The notes beneath the pieces are model-generated. The model was given only the letters and a program-made list of their open reading frames with translations. It was not told the DNA's origin and searched no databases. Made by a program: the position numbers and the translations under genes. A stretch of DNA of 64,000 bases from DATFVA01 sp963800255 (GTDB lineage Bacteria; Bacteroidota; Ignavibacteria; Ignavibacteriales; Ignavibacteriaceae). The stretch covers positions 1 through 64,000 of the forward strand of contig CAWDAK010000027.1 in assembly GCA_963800255.1 (NCBI GenBank). Direction: 5' to 3'. This document shows positions 1 to 7,170 of the stretch, piece after piece. How positions within the stretch are numbered: position 1 is the first letter of the stretch; every line of letters starts with the position of its first letter.

Positions 1-1
1 G

Positions 2-75
2 TACCCCGGAGAGGATTCGAACCTCCGACCTGCGGTTTAGGAAACCGACGCTCTATCCTGCTGAGCTACCGGGGC
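2..75 (-). tRNA. tRNA-Arg (anticodon CCT)
   Basis: The reverse complement folds as a complete cloverleaf. The acceptor stem GCCCCGG pairs with CCGGGGT, there is a D arm GCTC/GAGC, a 7-nt anticodon loop TTCCTAA giving anticodon CCT, and a T arm with the TTCGAAT loop. The top anticodon-stem pair is a mismatch and acceptor pair 1-72 is G-U. A 3' CCA is not visibly encoded; only one C follows before the window edge. It would decode AGG arginine codons. Confidence 0.95.
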
Positions 76-199
76 AGAAAGTATTAAATATTAAACCCTG
101 CAAAGATAACAAAAACAAGCATTTCATTAAAATCTTTATTTCTTTCTCTTTTTAGTAAAATGTATATCCCACATCACATTCCTTTCTTTTTATACCTCC

Positions 200-430
200 G
201 TGACAGTAAGCATTTTATATCTTACTTACACTACCTATAATGCAACTGCAAAAAAATTCGGTGTAGAAATGAAAAAAGCAGTTAAAAAAATATTTGAGAA
301 AAATGAGTATTATGATGATATTCTGGGGATGGTAGTTACGCAAAATAAATACAAAATCTGGACATTAAGGATCGGTCTATTACTTGTTCCGATACTCGTT
401 ATGCTGATTCTATTTAAAAACCTTTTTTAA
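200..430 (+). CDS. Small hypothetical membrane protein
   Basis: A 76-codon open frame from a GTG, with a possible alternative ATG start at 269 (MKKAVKK). The C-terminus is one strong hydrophobic segment (about residues 56-74, IGLLLVPILVMLILF) preceded by a basic, charged region, which suits a single-pass inner-membrane protein. The stop overlaps the end of the convergent MarR gene by four bases. No good ribosome binding site was found at either start and the family is not recognised, so it may be spurious. Confidence 0.3.
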   Translation: MTVSILYLTYTTYNATAKKFGVEMKKAVKKIFEKNEYYDDILGMVVTQNKYKIWTLRIGLLLVPILVMLILFKNLF

Positions 431-876
431 CCTCTAAGTTTATCAAGAAGATTATTCAGAGTCTCCACCTCGGCATCGTTCAAGGTGGAGAACTTTTTAT
501 TAATTTCTTCTAAATCTTCATCGAGTGATTTAAGAAGATCAAGACCTTTTGGTGTAATACATACATCAATATGCCGTCTGTCAGATTCACAGGTCTTTCT
601 GTCTACGAATCCTTTTTCCCTTAACCTTTCTATGAGCCGGGAAACGTCTGACATTTTATCAATCATTCGCTTCTTTATAAGTTTAAGGTTGACTACATCC
701 GGATATTTACCCCTTAATATTCTTAATATATTAAACTGGGGGAGAGTAATATTATAAGGTTTAAAAACATCTGAGTGAAGGTTAGCCAGCCAGTTCGAGG
801 TAAAGAAAATATTGACGGCTGCCTTATGATAACCACTTTCAAACTTTTGTTGTACTATTTCTTCTTCTAATTTCAT
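427..876 (-). CDS. MarR-family transcriptional regulator
   Basis: 149 aa, the usual MarR size. A winged-helix core is visible: a helix with LPQFNILRIL, a recognition region around DKMSDVSRLIERLREKGFV (about residues 72-91) and a wing with R-K-x-x-x-x-x-D-R-R (about 93-102), followed by the typical TPKGLDLL segment. It should be a dimeric DNA-binding repressor. It starts one base after the stop of the upstream pirin gene (TAA-A-ATG), so the two are almost certainly co-transcribed, and it may control pirin expression in response to a small ligand or redox signal. The ligand cannot be read from the sequence. Confidence 0.88.
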   Translation of the reverse strand: MKLEEEIVQQKFESGYHKAAVNIFFTSNWLANLHSDVFKPYNITLPQFNILRILRGKYPDVVNLKLIKKRMIDKMSDVSRLIERLREKGFVDRKTCESDRRHIDVCITPKGLDLLKSLDEDLEEINKKFSTLNDAEVETLNNLLDKLRG

Positions 877-877
877 T

Positions 878-1582
878 TTAATTCATGGGTATTTCTATTA
901 GTATAAATTCGCTATCCTTTCCGGATTTGATCGAGAAATGTTCTGAGTCAGAGATCCCGGCAGCGTCGCGTTTGTTTAAGGTTATATCATCCAAAATAAT
1001 TGAACCTTCCAAAACAAACAAGTAGGCTCCGTGTCCCTTTTTACTGAAATTAAACGTAAAGTCCCTGTCCTTATTTAATTTTCCCCGGAATATTGAGGCA
1101 TCCTGGTTTATGAACAATCCTTCACTATTGTTCTCTCCTGCTACTACCTTAACCACATCATTTCCATCAATATTAAATCTCTTCTGATCATACCTTGGCT
1201 TGATGCCTTGTTCGTTAGGAAAAATCCATAATTGAAGGAACTTCACTTTTTCGGTATCTGAAGGATTAAATTCAGAATGAGTAATTCCTGATCCAGCCGA
1301 CATAACCTGAACGTCACCCTCATTTATAACGGATCCATTTCCCATACTGTCGCGGTGCTCTAGCTTACCCTCCAGTACGATGGATATTATTTCCATATTA
1401 TCATGCGGATGAGTTCCAAATCCTTCTCCCGGCTCAACAATATCGTCATTCAAGACTCTCAGGAGCCCGAAGTTCATTTTCTCCGGATTATAATAATTTC
1501 CGAAGCTGAAACTGTGCCTGCTGTGTAACCAGCCATGTTCAGCTATCCCTCTTTCTATTGAACGGTGGATTATTTTTTTCAT
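878..1582 (-). CDS. Pirin family protein
   Basis: 234 aa, bicupin pirin of the YhhW/quercetinase type. The N-terminal cupin carries the metal-binding set in the expected spacing: H58 and H60 in GTHPHDNMEI, then H102 and E104 in SGITHSEF. The N-terminal HGWLHSRHSFSFGNY motif is characteristic. Family members bind Fe or Ni and some open quercetin oxidatively; others act as redox-sensitive cofactors. No signal peptide, so cytoplasmic. It is the first gene of a two-gene unit with the MarR regulator. The biological substrate is unknown. Confidence 0.92.
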   Translation of the reverse strand: MKKIIHRSIERGIAEHGWLHSRHSFSFGNYYNPEKMNFGLLRVLNDDIVEPGEGFGTHPHDNMEIISIVLEGKLEHRDSMGNGSVINEGDVQVMSAGSGITHSEFNPSDTEKVKFLQLWIFPNEQGIKPRYDQKRFNIDGNDVVKVVAGENNSEGLFINQDASIFRGKLNKDRDFTFNFSKKGHGAYLFVLEGSIILDDITLNKRDAAGISDSEHFSIKSGKDSEFILIEIPMN

Positions 1583-1782
1583 AATTTTCCTGATTTTATT
1601 ATACTTTCTTCTTCAATAATTTTCAGGGGTAAACTTAATTTATCTGAAAAAAAGTATTTCATCCAATAAATTCTACCAGGCAGCATCTTTTTGAAGTTTC
1701 GGAGGTCTTCTTTTATATAAGTATAGCCATCTGCGGCAGCTCATTCATCAATGAAAGGGACTAATGTCATTCATTTTATATT

Positions 1783-1809
1783 GAGAGGCCGGGGATTGGC
1801 CGGCCTCTC
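1783..1809 (-). terminator. Hairpin after the YceI gene
   Basis: A 10-bp perfect stem (1783-1792 GAGAGGCCGG with 1800-1809) and a 7-nt loop begin eight bases beyond the stop of the leftward YceI gene. The downstream tract on the minus strand is AT-rich (AATATAAAAT) rather than a clean U run. It is probably the transcription terminator of that gene. Confidence 0.6.
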
Positions 1810-1816
1810 GCATATC

Positions 1817-2371
1817 TTATTCAGCCTTGATTAATTCGACCTGACATACCAATTTAATGTTCTTTCCTACAACTGCTCCGCCAGTCTCTATTAAATTGTT
1901 CCATGTAAGATCGTAATCGAAACGATTTATCTTTCCTTCAACTTGAAAACCCACCCTTTCATTCCCCCAGGGATCTTTTACTTTCCCGCCGAAGGTAACA
2001 TCTAATTCAATGGGTTTAGTGACTCCCCGAATCGTAAGATCGCCTTTAAGTTTAAATTCCTCATCATCTTTTTTCTCAATTTCAGAGCTTACAAATCTTA
2101 TTTCCGGATGGTTCACAGCATCAAAGAAATCGGGACTTTTAAGGTGATTATCTCTATCCGTATTTCCCGTATCAATACTGGCCGCCTTAATTTTAACTTC
2201 AACTTCACTGTCATTGAAGTCTTCACCTGCGTCAACATTGATTTCAAAATCTTTGAACTGACCTTCCACTTCAGAAATAACCATATGCCGGGCAGAAAAA
2301 CCAATTTTGGAATGGGTTGTATCTACTTTCCAATTTGATTTTACCAAGCTATCTACATTTGTTCTTTCCAT
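1817..2371 (-). CDS. YceI-family lipocalin-like protein
   Basis: 184 aa, full length for the YceI domain. The start of the fold (WKVDTTHSKIGFSARHM, about residues 14-30) and the internal motifs SPDFFDAVNHPEIRF, LTIRGVTKPIELDV and GFQVEGKINRFDYDL are all present. YceI proteins form an elongated beta barrel that binds isoprenoid or other amphipathic lipids. Many are periplasmic, but this copy shows no signal peptide, so it should be cytoplasmic. It stands alone with its own terminator and has no obvious functional partner nearby. Confidence 0.92.
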   Translation of the reverse strand: MERTNVDSLVKSNWKVDTTHSKIGFSARHMVISEVEGQFKDFEINVDAGEDFNDSEVEVKIKAASIDTGNTDRDNHLKSPDFFDAVNHPEIRFVSSEIEKKDDEEFKLKGDLTIRGVTKPIELDVTFGGKVKDPWGNERVGFQVEGKINRFDYDLTWNNLIETGGAVVGKNIKLVCQVELIKAE

Positions 2372-2638
2372 TTCAATTTCCTTTAATGATGTTTTATAAA
2401 TATTACCCTAGCAATATAAGGGATAACAATAATAGTTACAACATACATTAAAGATTAAATGAATGTTGTCACATATAAAATAAAAGGATGTAAATTTTCG
2501 AGGTTTTTGAGGCTTTAAAAATTAAAGGTTTGAAATACAGACAGGGCCAGCCTGATTTGTTTTAGTTATGATGATATTAATATCGCCTCTCCCCCGAGAA
2601 AAGTCCATTTTCTCTCGTATTTTAGGCGTCTGTGAGGT

Positions 2639-3820
2639 TTAACTTCTGCCGTTAAATGTTGAGATCAGGTTCAGATACCGGCTTTTCATTACTTCTCCGG
2701 AAATATCTTTCAATTTTGTCAAAGCAATTTCAGTCTGTTTTTTCCGTAGTTCTGGGTGTAGACTCAAATGAATTACTGCATCCGCCAGTTCCTTTGAGGT
2801 TACGTTATTTACATACTGGACCGAATCCTCAGGAAAAAATAAAGAAAAATCATATAGTCGGCTTATAATAACCGGCAGGCCGCTTGAAATATATTCAAAA
2901 GCTTTAGTAGGTAAAGCCAGATTCATATAGTCGGTAGTCGGGTAGGGAATTATTCCTATGTCAGCATGGTTAATAACTTCGGGGATCTCCTCGCGCCCGA
3001 TTATACCATTTAATTCCACAGCATTTTGCAGATTAAGTTCTTGAACAATTTTCTCAAGATATTCCTTATATCCTTCGTCATATCTCCCATATAAAGTCAG
3101 AACGCTTCCCGGTATCTTCCCATTGATTTCCTTCATAGCTTCAACCGCATGGTGGATACCGAACCTGTAAGCCAGCGTACCATGATATAATAATCTGACT
3201 CCTCCTGTTAATTTCTGAAAATCCCTGTCCTTATACTTGAATACTTCTTCATTAGCAGTATTAAGAACAAGTGATATTTTGCTTTCAGGGACACCCCTGG
3301 AAATTAATCTTTGCTTGCATGTTTCAGAGACCGTAATAATTTTATTCGCCGCTTTACAGGATAACTTCTCTCCCAACTTTACTATTCCTTTGAGCACCCT
3401 ATGTTTCTCAGATGGCCATTTTTCCTTGAAAAGTTCAACTGTTAAATCATGGATATCCAGTACCAGAGGGATACCCTTCATCTTCTGTAATATTCCTGCA
3501 AATATTAGATAATCAGGCATATTATGGGTCTGGATGAGTAGATACTTTCTTCGGGGAGCGAGGCTTTGAAGTTTGAAAAAAGCAGCAATCAAAAAAAAGA
3601 TTGAATAAATAACATAACCAATCATGTTTTCCTTTTTGGGAGAACTTATTATTCTATACGCAGTCACCTTTCCAAATTTCTCTACTTTACTTTGATCCTG
3701 GAAAGTGCGGCATAGTATATCAACTTCATAGCCTTGAGCCTCAAGCGCTTCAGCCTGTCTTCTTATTCTGGGATCCCCTGGATATATTGCGAGTGCAACC
3801 ATACAAATCGTTTTTGCCAT
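2639..3820 (-). CDS. GT4-type glycosyltransferase
   Basis: 393 aa with a GT-B layout. The N-terminal domain opens with a CMVALAIYPGDPRIRRQAEAL segment typical of GT4 enzymes acting on sugar nucleotides. The C-terminal domain carries LLYHGTLAYRFGI, the GIIPYPTTDYMNLALP loop and a donor-binding KAFEYISSGLPVII segment. It should add a sugar to a lipid-linked or polymer acceptor at the inner face of the membrane. It is the last gene of the leftward exopolysaccharide operon, 19 bp after the deacetylase. Donor and linkage cannot be inferred. Confidence 0.88.
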   Translation of the reverse strand: MAKTICMVALAIYPGDPRIRRQAEALEAQGYEVDILCRTFQDQSKVEKFGKVTAYRIISSPKKENMIGYVIYSIFFLIAAFFKLQSLAPRRKYLLIQTHNMPDYLIFAGILQKMKGIPLVLDIHDLTVELFKEKWPSEKHRVLKGIVKLGEKLSCKAANKIITVSETCKQRLISRGVPESKISLVLNTANEEVFKYKDRDFQKLTGGVRLLYHGTLAYRFGIHHAVEAMKEINGKIPGSVLTLYGRYDEGYKEYLEKIVQELNLQNAVELNGIIGREEIPEVINHADIGIIPYPTTDYMNLALPTKAFEYISSGLPVIISRLYDFSLFFPEDSVQYVNNVTSKELADAVIHLSLHPELRKKQTEIALTKLKDISGEVMKSRYLNLISTFNGRS

Positions 3821-3839
3821 ATTTTTATATTCTAATTTT

Positions 3840-4775
3840 TTATCGGTTCTTAATTAATTTTTCTTCTGAATGGGTTACGGGGGTGAGGTGCTTAACAAGC
3901 TCTCTGGGGAGGCCATTCCAATATTGACCTTCATATTTTTCCTTCACATATACCAGAAAATCTTTATAATATTTTACCGGAAATTCCTCCATCTTATTTT
4001 CATTGAATGTGAAGTTGATATAGTCCGGGTGAACATTTATAAGTGCCATGCCTTCGTTTTTCACTATCCAATCAAGTTTTTTGATCCATATAGCAGGCGA
4101 TTTTTCTTCCATTAAAATAAACAAAGTAAAATCCTGTGCAAGAGTATAGGGAAATTCCCAATAGCCATTTCCATTAACTCCATTGCTTATCCATTTCGGA
4201 AAAATCGTTCCCAATCCATCAGACTGAGGTTCAAAAGGATCGGTATCAAATGTTGATAAATCATATTCTATATTTAATGCATGAATCCATTCCAGATTGT
4301 GATGCATTGCAGGTGACCGAAAACCTTTTGAGTCCCATGATTTCAGGTATTCGTTAATTTTTGGGGCCCTCTTAAAAAATATATTTTTTGACTGGAAAAG
4401 CTTTCCGTCATGTTTAAGACCATGAACTCCCACCTCAAAACCGTTGTCCACAAGTTCTTTCCTTAATTCAGGAGAGACTATATAACGCTCAGGTACAAAA
4501 TTAAAAGATGATACAAACCCAAGCTCTTTCTCAAGTTTATATAGGTTTCTGCATTTCTCATGTCCTCCTTTTAGTTCGACGTCATGTGTAATAATGAATC
4601 CGAACTTTTTCCCTGAAGGCCAGCCCTTCCAACCATCAGGTTTAACAAAAGATTTTTCAAGGATCGGCCAGATATCTTTATACGCTTGCAATTGCCGGTT
4701 CACAATTTTTCTTCTTAGAAGGATCTGCGCATTTCTGGGTATGGCGGGTTTAATAAGATAGTATATTCTTTTCAT
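3840..4775 (-). CDS. Polysaccharide deacetylase-like protein (CE4 fold)
   Basis: 311 aa. The NodB-type metal site is visible: HD at residues 64-65 (FIITHDVEL) and an HxxxH motif at 118-122 (VGVHGLKHDG), followed by GFRSPAMHH. These are the motifs used by Zn-dependent de-N-acetylases of GlcNAc-containing polymers. There is no signal peptide, so it may act on a cytoplasmic lipid-linked intermediate. It sits between FemAB-like genes and a glycosyltransferase, a neighbourhood known from exosortase/PEP-CTERM-type exopolysaccharide loci, although no exosortase lies in this window. Confidence 0.82.
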   Translation of the reverse strand: MKRIYYLIKPAIPRNAQILLRRKIVNRQLQAYKDIWPILEKSFVKPDGWKGWPSGKKFGFIITHDVELKGGHEKCRNLYKLEKELGFVSSFNFVPERYIVSPELRKELVDNGFEVGVHGLKHDGKLFQSKNIFFKRAPKINEYLKSWDSKGFRSPAMHHNLEWIHALNIEYDLSTFDTDPFEPQSDGLGTIFPKWISNGVNGNGYWEFPYTLAQDFTLFILMEEKSPAIWIKKLDWIVKNEGMALINVHPDYINFTFNENKMEEFPVKYYKDFLVYVKEKYEGQYWNGLPRELVKHLTPVTHSEEKLIKNR

Positions 4776-4805
4776 AACGCTACGGATTTATGATAAATTT
4801 ATTTT

Positions 4806-5927
4806 TTACAAATATCTGTAAATAAATCTGCCTAATATTTCAGTTAAAGGCAGAGGGATATTCTTCCAGATTAATTTTTTCAATTTTCCAGGCAATGCTT
4901 TATCAATAGCGACGTTGAAATAATCCTGTTGCAGGGGATAGTAATAATGATATATCATTTTCTTTAGATTGCACCATTTTGACTTATAAGCAGCTAATCC
5001 TTCCTGTTCTGATTGAACTTCGCCCATATCATAATATTTATATCCTTCGTTTTGGGCTGTATGAATGGCGTTCCAATGCAGAAGATCGTTTGGACGGAAA
5101 TCAAATAAATCGCGTCTACTTCCATTAAAACCATAGGTAACTGTGTCATTAAATGAGAAGAAGATTGATCCGGCCAGGATTTCTTCTTCATTAAGCACAG
5201 CAAGGTCAACTCTCATTAATTTATCAGGGGTCAGCCTTTCCCAAAGATCTTTAAAAAAACCAAAAGAACGGGCCGGTGTAATATGAAAGGCCATCGTTTC
5301 AAGGTACATTGAATACCATTGCTTTAATTCCCCCAGGGTAGTTATTGTGCGTATCGTAAGACCTGATCGTTCAGCTTTATTGACCGCCCTCTTGATTGCT
5401 GAGTGATTTCTGGAATTACCGAAACGTATTTCCTCCCCGGCAGGAGGAATTTCAAATATATAAGTTTCCCTCCAGGGAACTGAAATGAACCTGTCCCTCG
5501 TGTTTGTCAAATTTTCTTCAGGCATTTTTATTTGCAGCTTTACATCTTTATCCTGTTCAACCAGTTCTATGGATTTATTAATTAAGGCATTATATATCTC
5601 TTCTTCATAAGCTAATGGACCAGCAAGGGGTGTTCGTGGGAGAGAAGAAAGTCTTTTTGCTCCAGGCAATCCTCCTATGCCAAAGGGAAATCCTTTTGTA
5701 TACAGCAAGGGCAATATTCCCTGTATTTTATCATTTTCATCACGGCACACAAGATTAATGCTTTTTGATCCGGATTCCTTCCGTAGTGCGTTGATCCAAT
5801 TCGATGTATGATAAATTTTCCCTTCAGGATGGGAGGAAACGTAATCATCCCAACCTCTTTCTTTAAATGATTCGAGAACTTCGACCTTCATATATTTTCT
5901 AATATTAATCTCCTTTTCCTGAACCAT
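4806..5927 (-). CDS. FemAB/GNAT-fold protein of exopolysaccharide locus (copy 2)
   Basis: 373 aa, related to the FemAB-like (Acetyltransf_6/BioF2-like) proteins found in exopolysaccharide and PEP-CTERM loci. Supporting blocks are HPEGKIYHTSNWINAL near the N-terminus, SRNHSAIKRAVNKAERSGL near the middle, and the GNAT-like core LAGSIFFSFNDTVTYGFNGS with NDLLHWNAIHTAQNEGYKYYDMG towards the C-terminus. Such proteins use an acyl or aminoacyl donor, but the substrate is unknown. The start at 5927 has an AGGAGGA about 13 bases upstream; Met13 is an alternative. It is a paralogue of the next gene upstream. Confidence 0.8.
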   Translation of the reverse strand: MVQEKEINIRKYMKVEVLESFKERGWDDYVSSHPEGKIYHTSNWINALRKESGSKSINLVCRDENDKIQGILPLLYTKGFPFGIGGLPGAKRLSSLPRTPLAGPLAYEEEIYNALINKSIELVEQDKDVKLQIKMPEENLTNTRDRFISVPWRETYIFEIPPAGEEIRFGNSRNHSAIKRAVNKAERSGLTIRTITTLGELKQWYSMYLETMAFHITPARSFGFFKDLWERLTPDKLMRVDLAVLNEEEILAGSIFFSFNDTVTYGFNGSRRDLFDFRPNDLLHWNAIHTAQNEGYKYYDMGEVQSEQEGLAAYKSKWCNLKKMIYHYYYPLQQDYFNVAIDKALPGKLKKLIWKNIPLPLTEILGRFIYRYL

Positions 5928-6070
5928 TTATTATAAAGGATCCTCCTTCTATTTATCTGCTTCTGAATATAAATTAAACAATTAGATGGTATGAAGGGAA
6001 TAACCTCATTCCTTATTAACTACTTCAGAGTGAAAATGTAAACAAATTAATCTAAGGAAAAAATATCAAA

Positions 6071-7108
6071 TTAACCCACATGCCTATATGTAAGCGTGCC
6101 AACCAGCTTTAATAATGGTATAGGTAATTTTCTGAAAATCTTTGTATGGAACCCGGATGTTTGATCAGGGTTAGCAATAAATTTATTCTCAGCCAGGTTA
6201 TATTTATAAGTAAAAATCTTCTCTTCATTAGTGCCCCACCCGAGTTTAAATTGTCTTAGGCCGGCATTATCCGGCTCTGTTTTCCCAAAGCTGAATTCAG
6301 TATAACCCTTCTCGATAAAAAATCTAATTGCTTCCCACATAATGAGGTTATTAGGGCGCACAAGCTGGAAGTCCATATCAGAAGCTCCGAACTTATATAA
6401 TGCCTTTTTTCCAAAAAACAAATAAACTGCACCTGCGATAATCCGGTCTTCATGAAATGCAAGGGCAATAAAACCAAGATTCTGTGACAGGATATATTTA
6501 TGAATATTTACAAAAAAGGAATAAGGCTGCGGCGGAAGTCCATGTTTTTTCCTTGTAATACAATTAAGATAATAGAACTTATCGGCAGCTTCCCGGGTTG
6601 TAAGGAAATCTATCTTTACACCTTCTTTTTGAGCTTTTTTTATGTTTCGCTTATTATTTGAACTAAAACCTGATAATATTTTATCCTCTCCCTGAGCTAA
6701 ATCAAGAGTATGATGGTAATAATAAGACGAAGGCTCGATGTCGTTAAAGAATTTATTCCCCCCCCGGAATTCTATGGATTTCCATTTCTTCAACCTGCCT
6801 AATTCCATTATTTCATTGAAAATTTCCGTGAAATTGTCTTTACAAATAGGTTCGCAAAAATCGGAGAAGGGCAGAGAAACTCCGCGCCTGCCTGTGAGAA
6901 AACTTGAGATTTCCATGAATGGAACCAGGGAGGATATCCGGTTATCAGAATTAAATTCAATAAAATATTGGGGTGAGTAATTATATGTTTCGATTAATAC
7001 TTTGGCCCAGTTTGAAGTTTGAAAAATCGAATGCTCCTGGTGGGAAAGCAGTAAATCATTCCAATTGTTAACATTCAAAGGATTAATAGGCTGTACATTT
7101 TTTTTCAT
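6071..7108 (-). CDS. FemAB/GNAT-fold protein of exopolysaccharide locus (copy 1)
   Basis: 345 aa, paralogous to its downstream neighbour. The shared blocks are HSIFQTSNWAKVL, SSNNKRNIKKAQKEGVKI, IAGAVYLFFGKKALYKFGAS, RPNNLIMWEAIRFFIEKGY and the C-terminal FRKLPIPLLKLVGTLTYRHVG. Only the first half of the core is strongly conserved between the two, so they may act on different substrates. It follows the Wzc-like kinase gene after a 62-bp gap that contains an 11-bp-stem hairpin. The role is inferred from context: modification of a polysaccharide precursor. Confidence 0.8.
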   Translation of the reverse strand: MKKNVQPINPLNVNNWNDLLLSHQEHSIFQTSNWAKVLIETYNYSPQYFIEFNSDNRISSLVPFMEISSFLTGRRGVSLPFSDFCEPICKDNFTEIFNEIMELGRLKKWKSIEFRGGNKFFNDIEPSSYYYHHTLDLAQGEDKILSGFSSNNKRNIKKAQKEGVKIDFLTTREAADKFYYLNCITRKKHGLPPQPYSFFVNIHKYILSQNLGFIALAFHEDRIIAGAVYLFFGKKALYKFGASDMDFQLVRPNNLIMWEAIRFFIEKGYTEFSFGKTEPDNAGLRQFKLGWGTNEEKIFTYKYNLAENKFIANPDQTSGFHTKIFRKLPIPLLKLVGTLTYRHVG

Positions 7109-7121
7109 AGATGAATATACG

Positions 7122-7149
7122 ACCAGATTCCCCGATCAGGGAATCTGGT
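7122..7149 (-). promoter_or_regulatory. Intercistronic hairpin between wzc-like and FemAB-like genes
   Basis: A perfect 11-bp stem (7122-7132 ACCAGATTCCC with 7139-7149) and a 6-nt loop sit between the stop of the Wzc-like gene and the start of the next gene. No U tract follows on the minus strand, so it looks more like an mRNA processing or stability hairpin than a full terminator. It could set the ratio between export genes and downstream modifying enzymes. Confidence 0.5.
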
Positions 7150-7170
7150 GAAAATAAATAAAAAAGGTCT

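Noticed and set aside
2596..2614. GAGAAAA/TTTTCTC hairpin after the GT4 gene as a terminator
   Set aside because: A weak, low-complexity AT-rich stem without a clear U tract; not confident enough to list as a feature.
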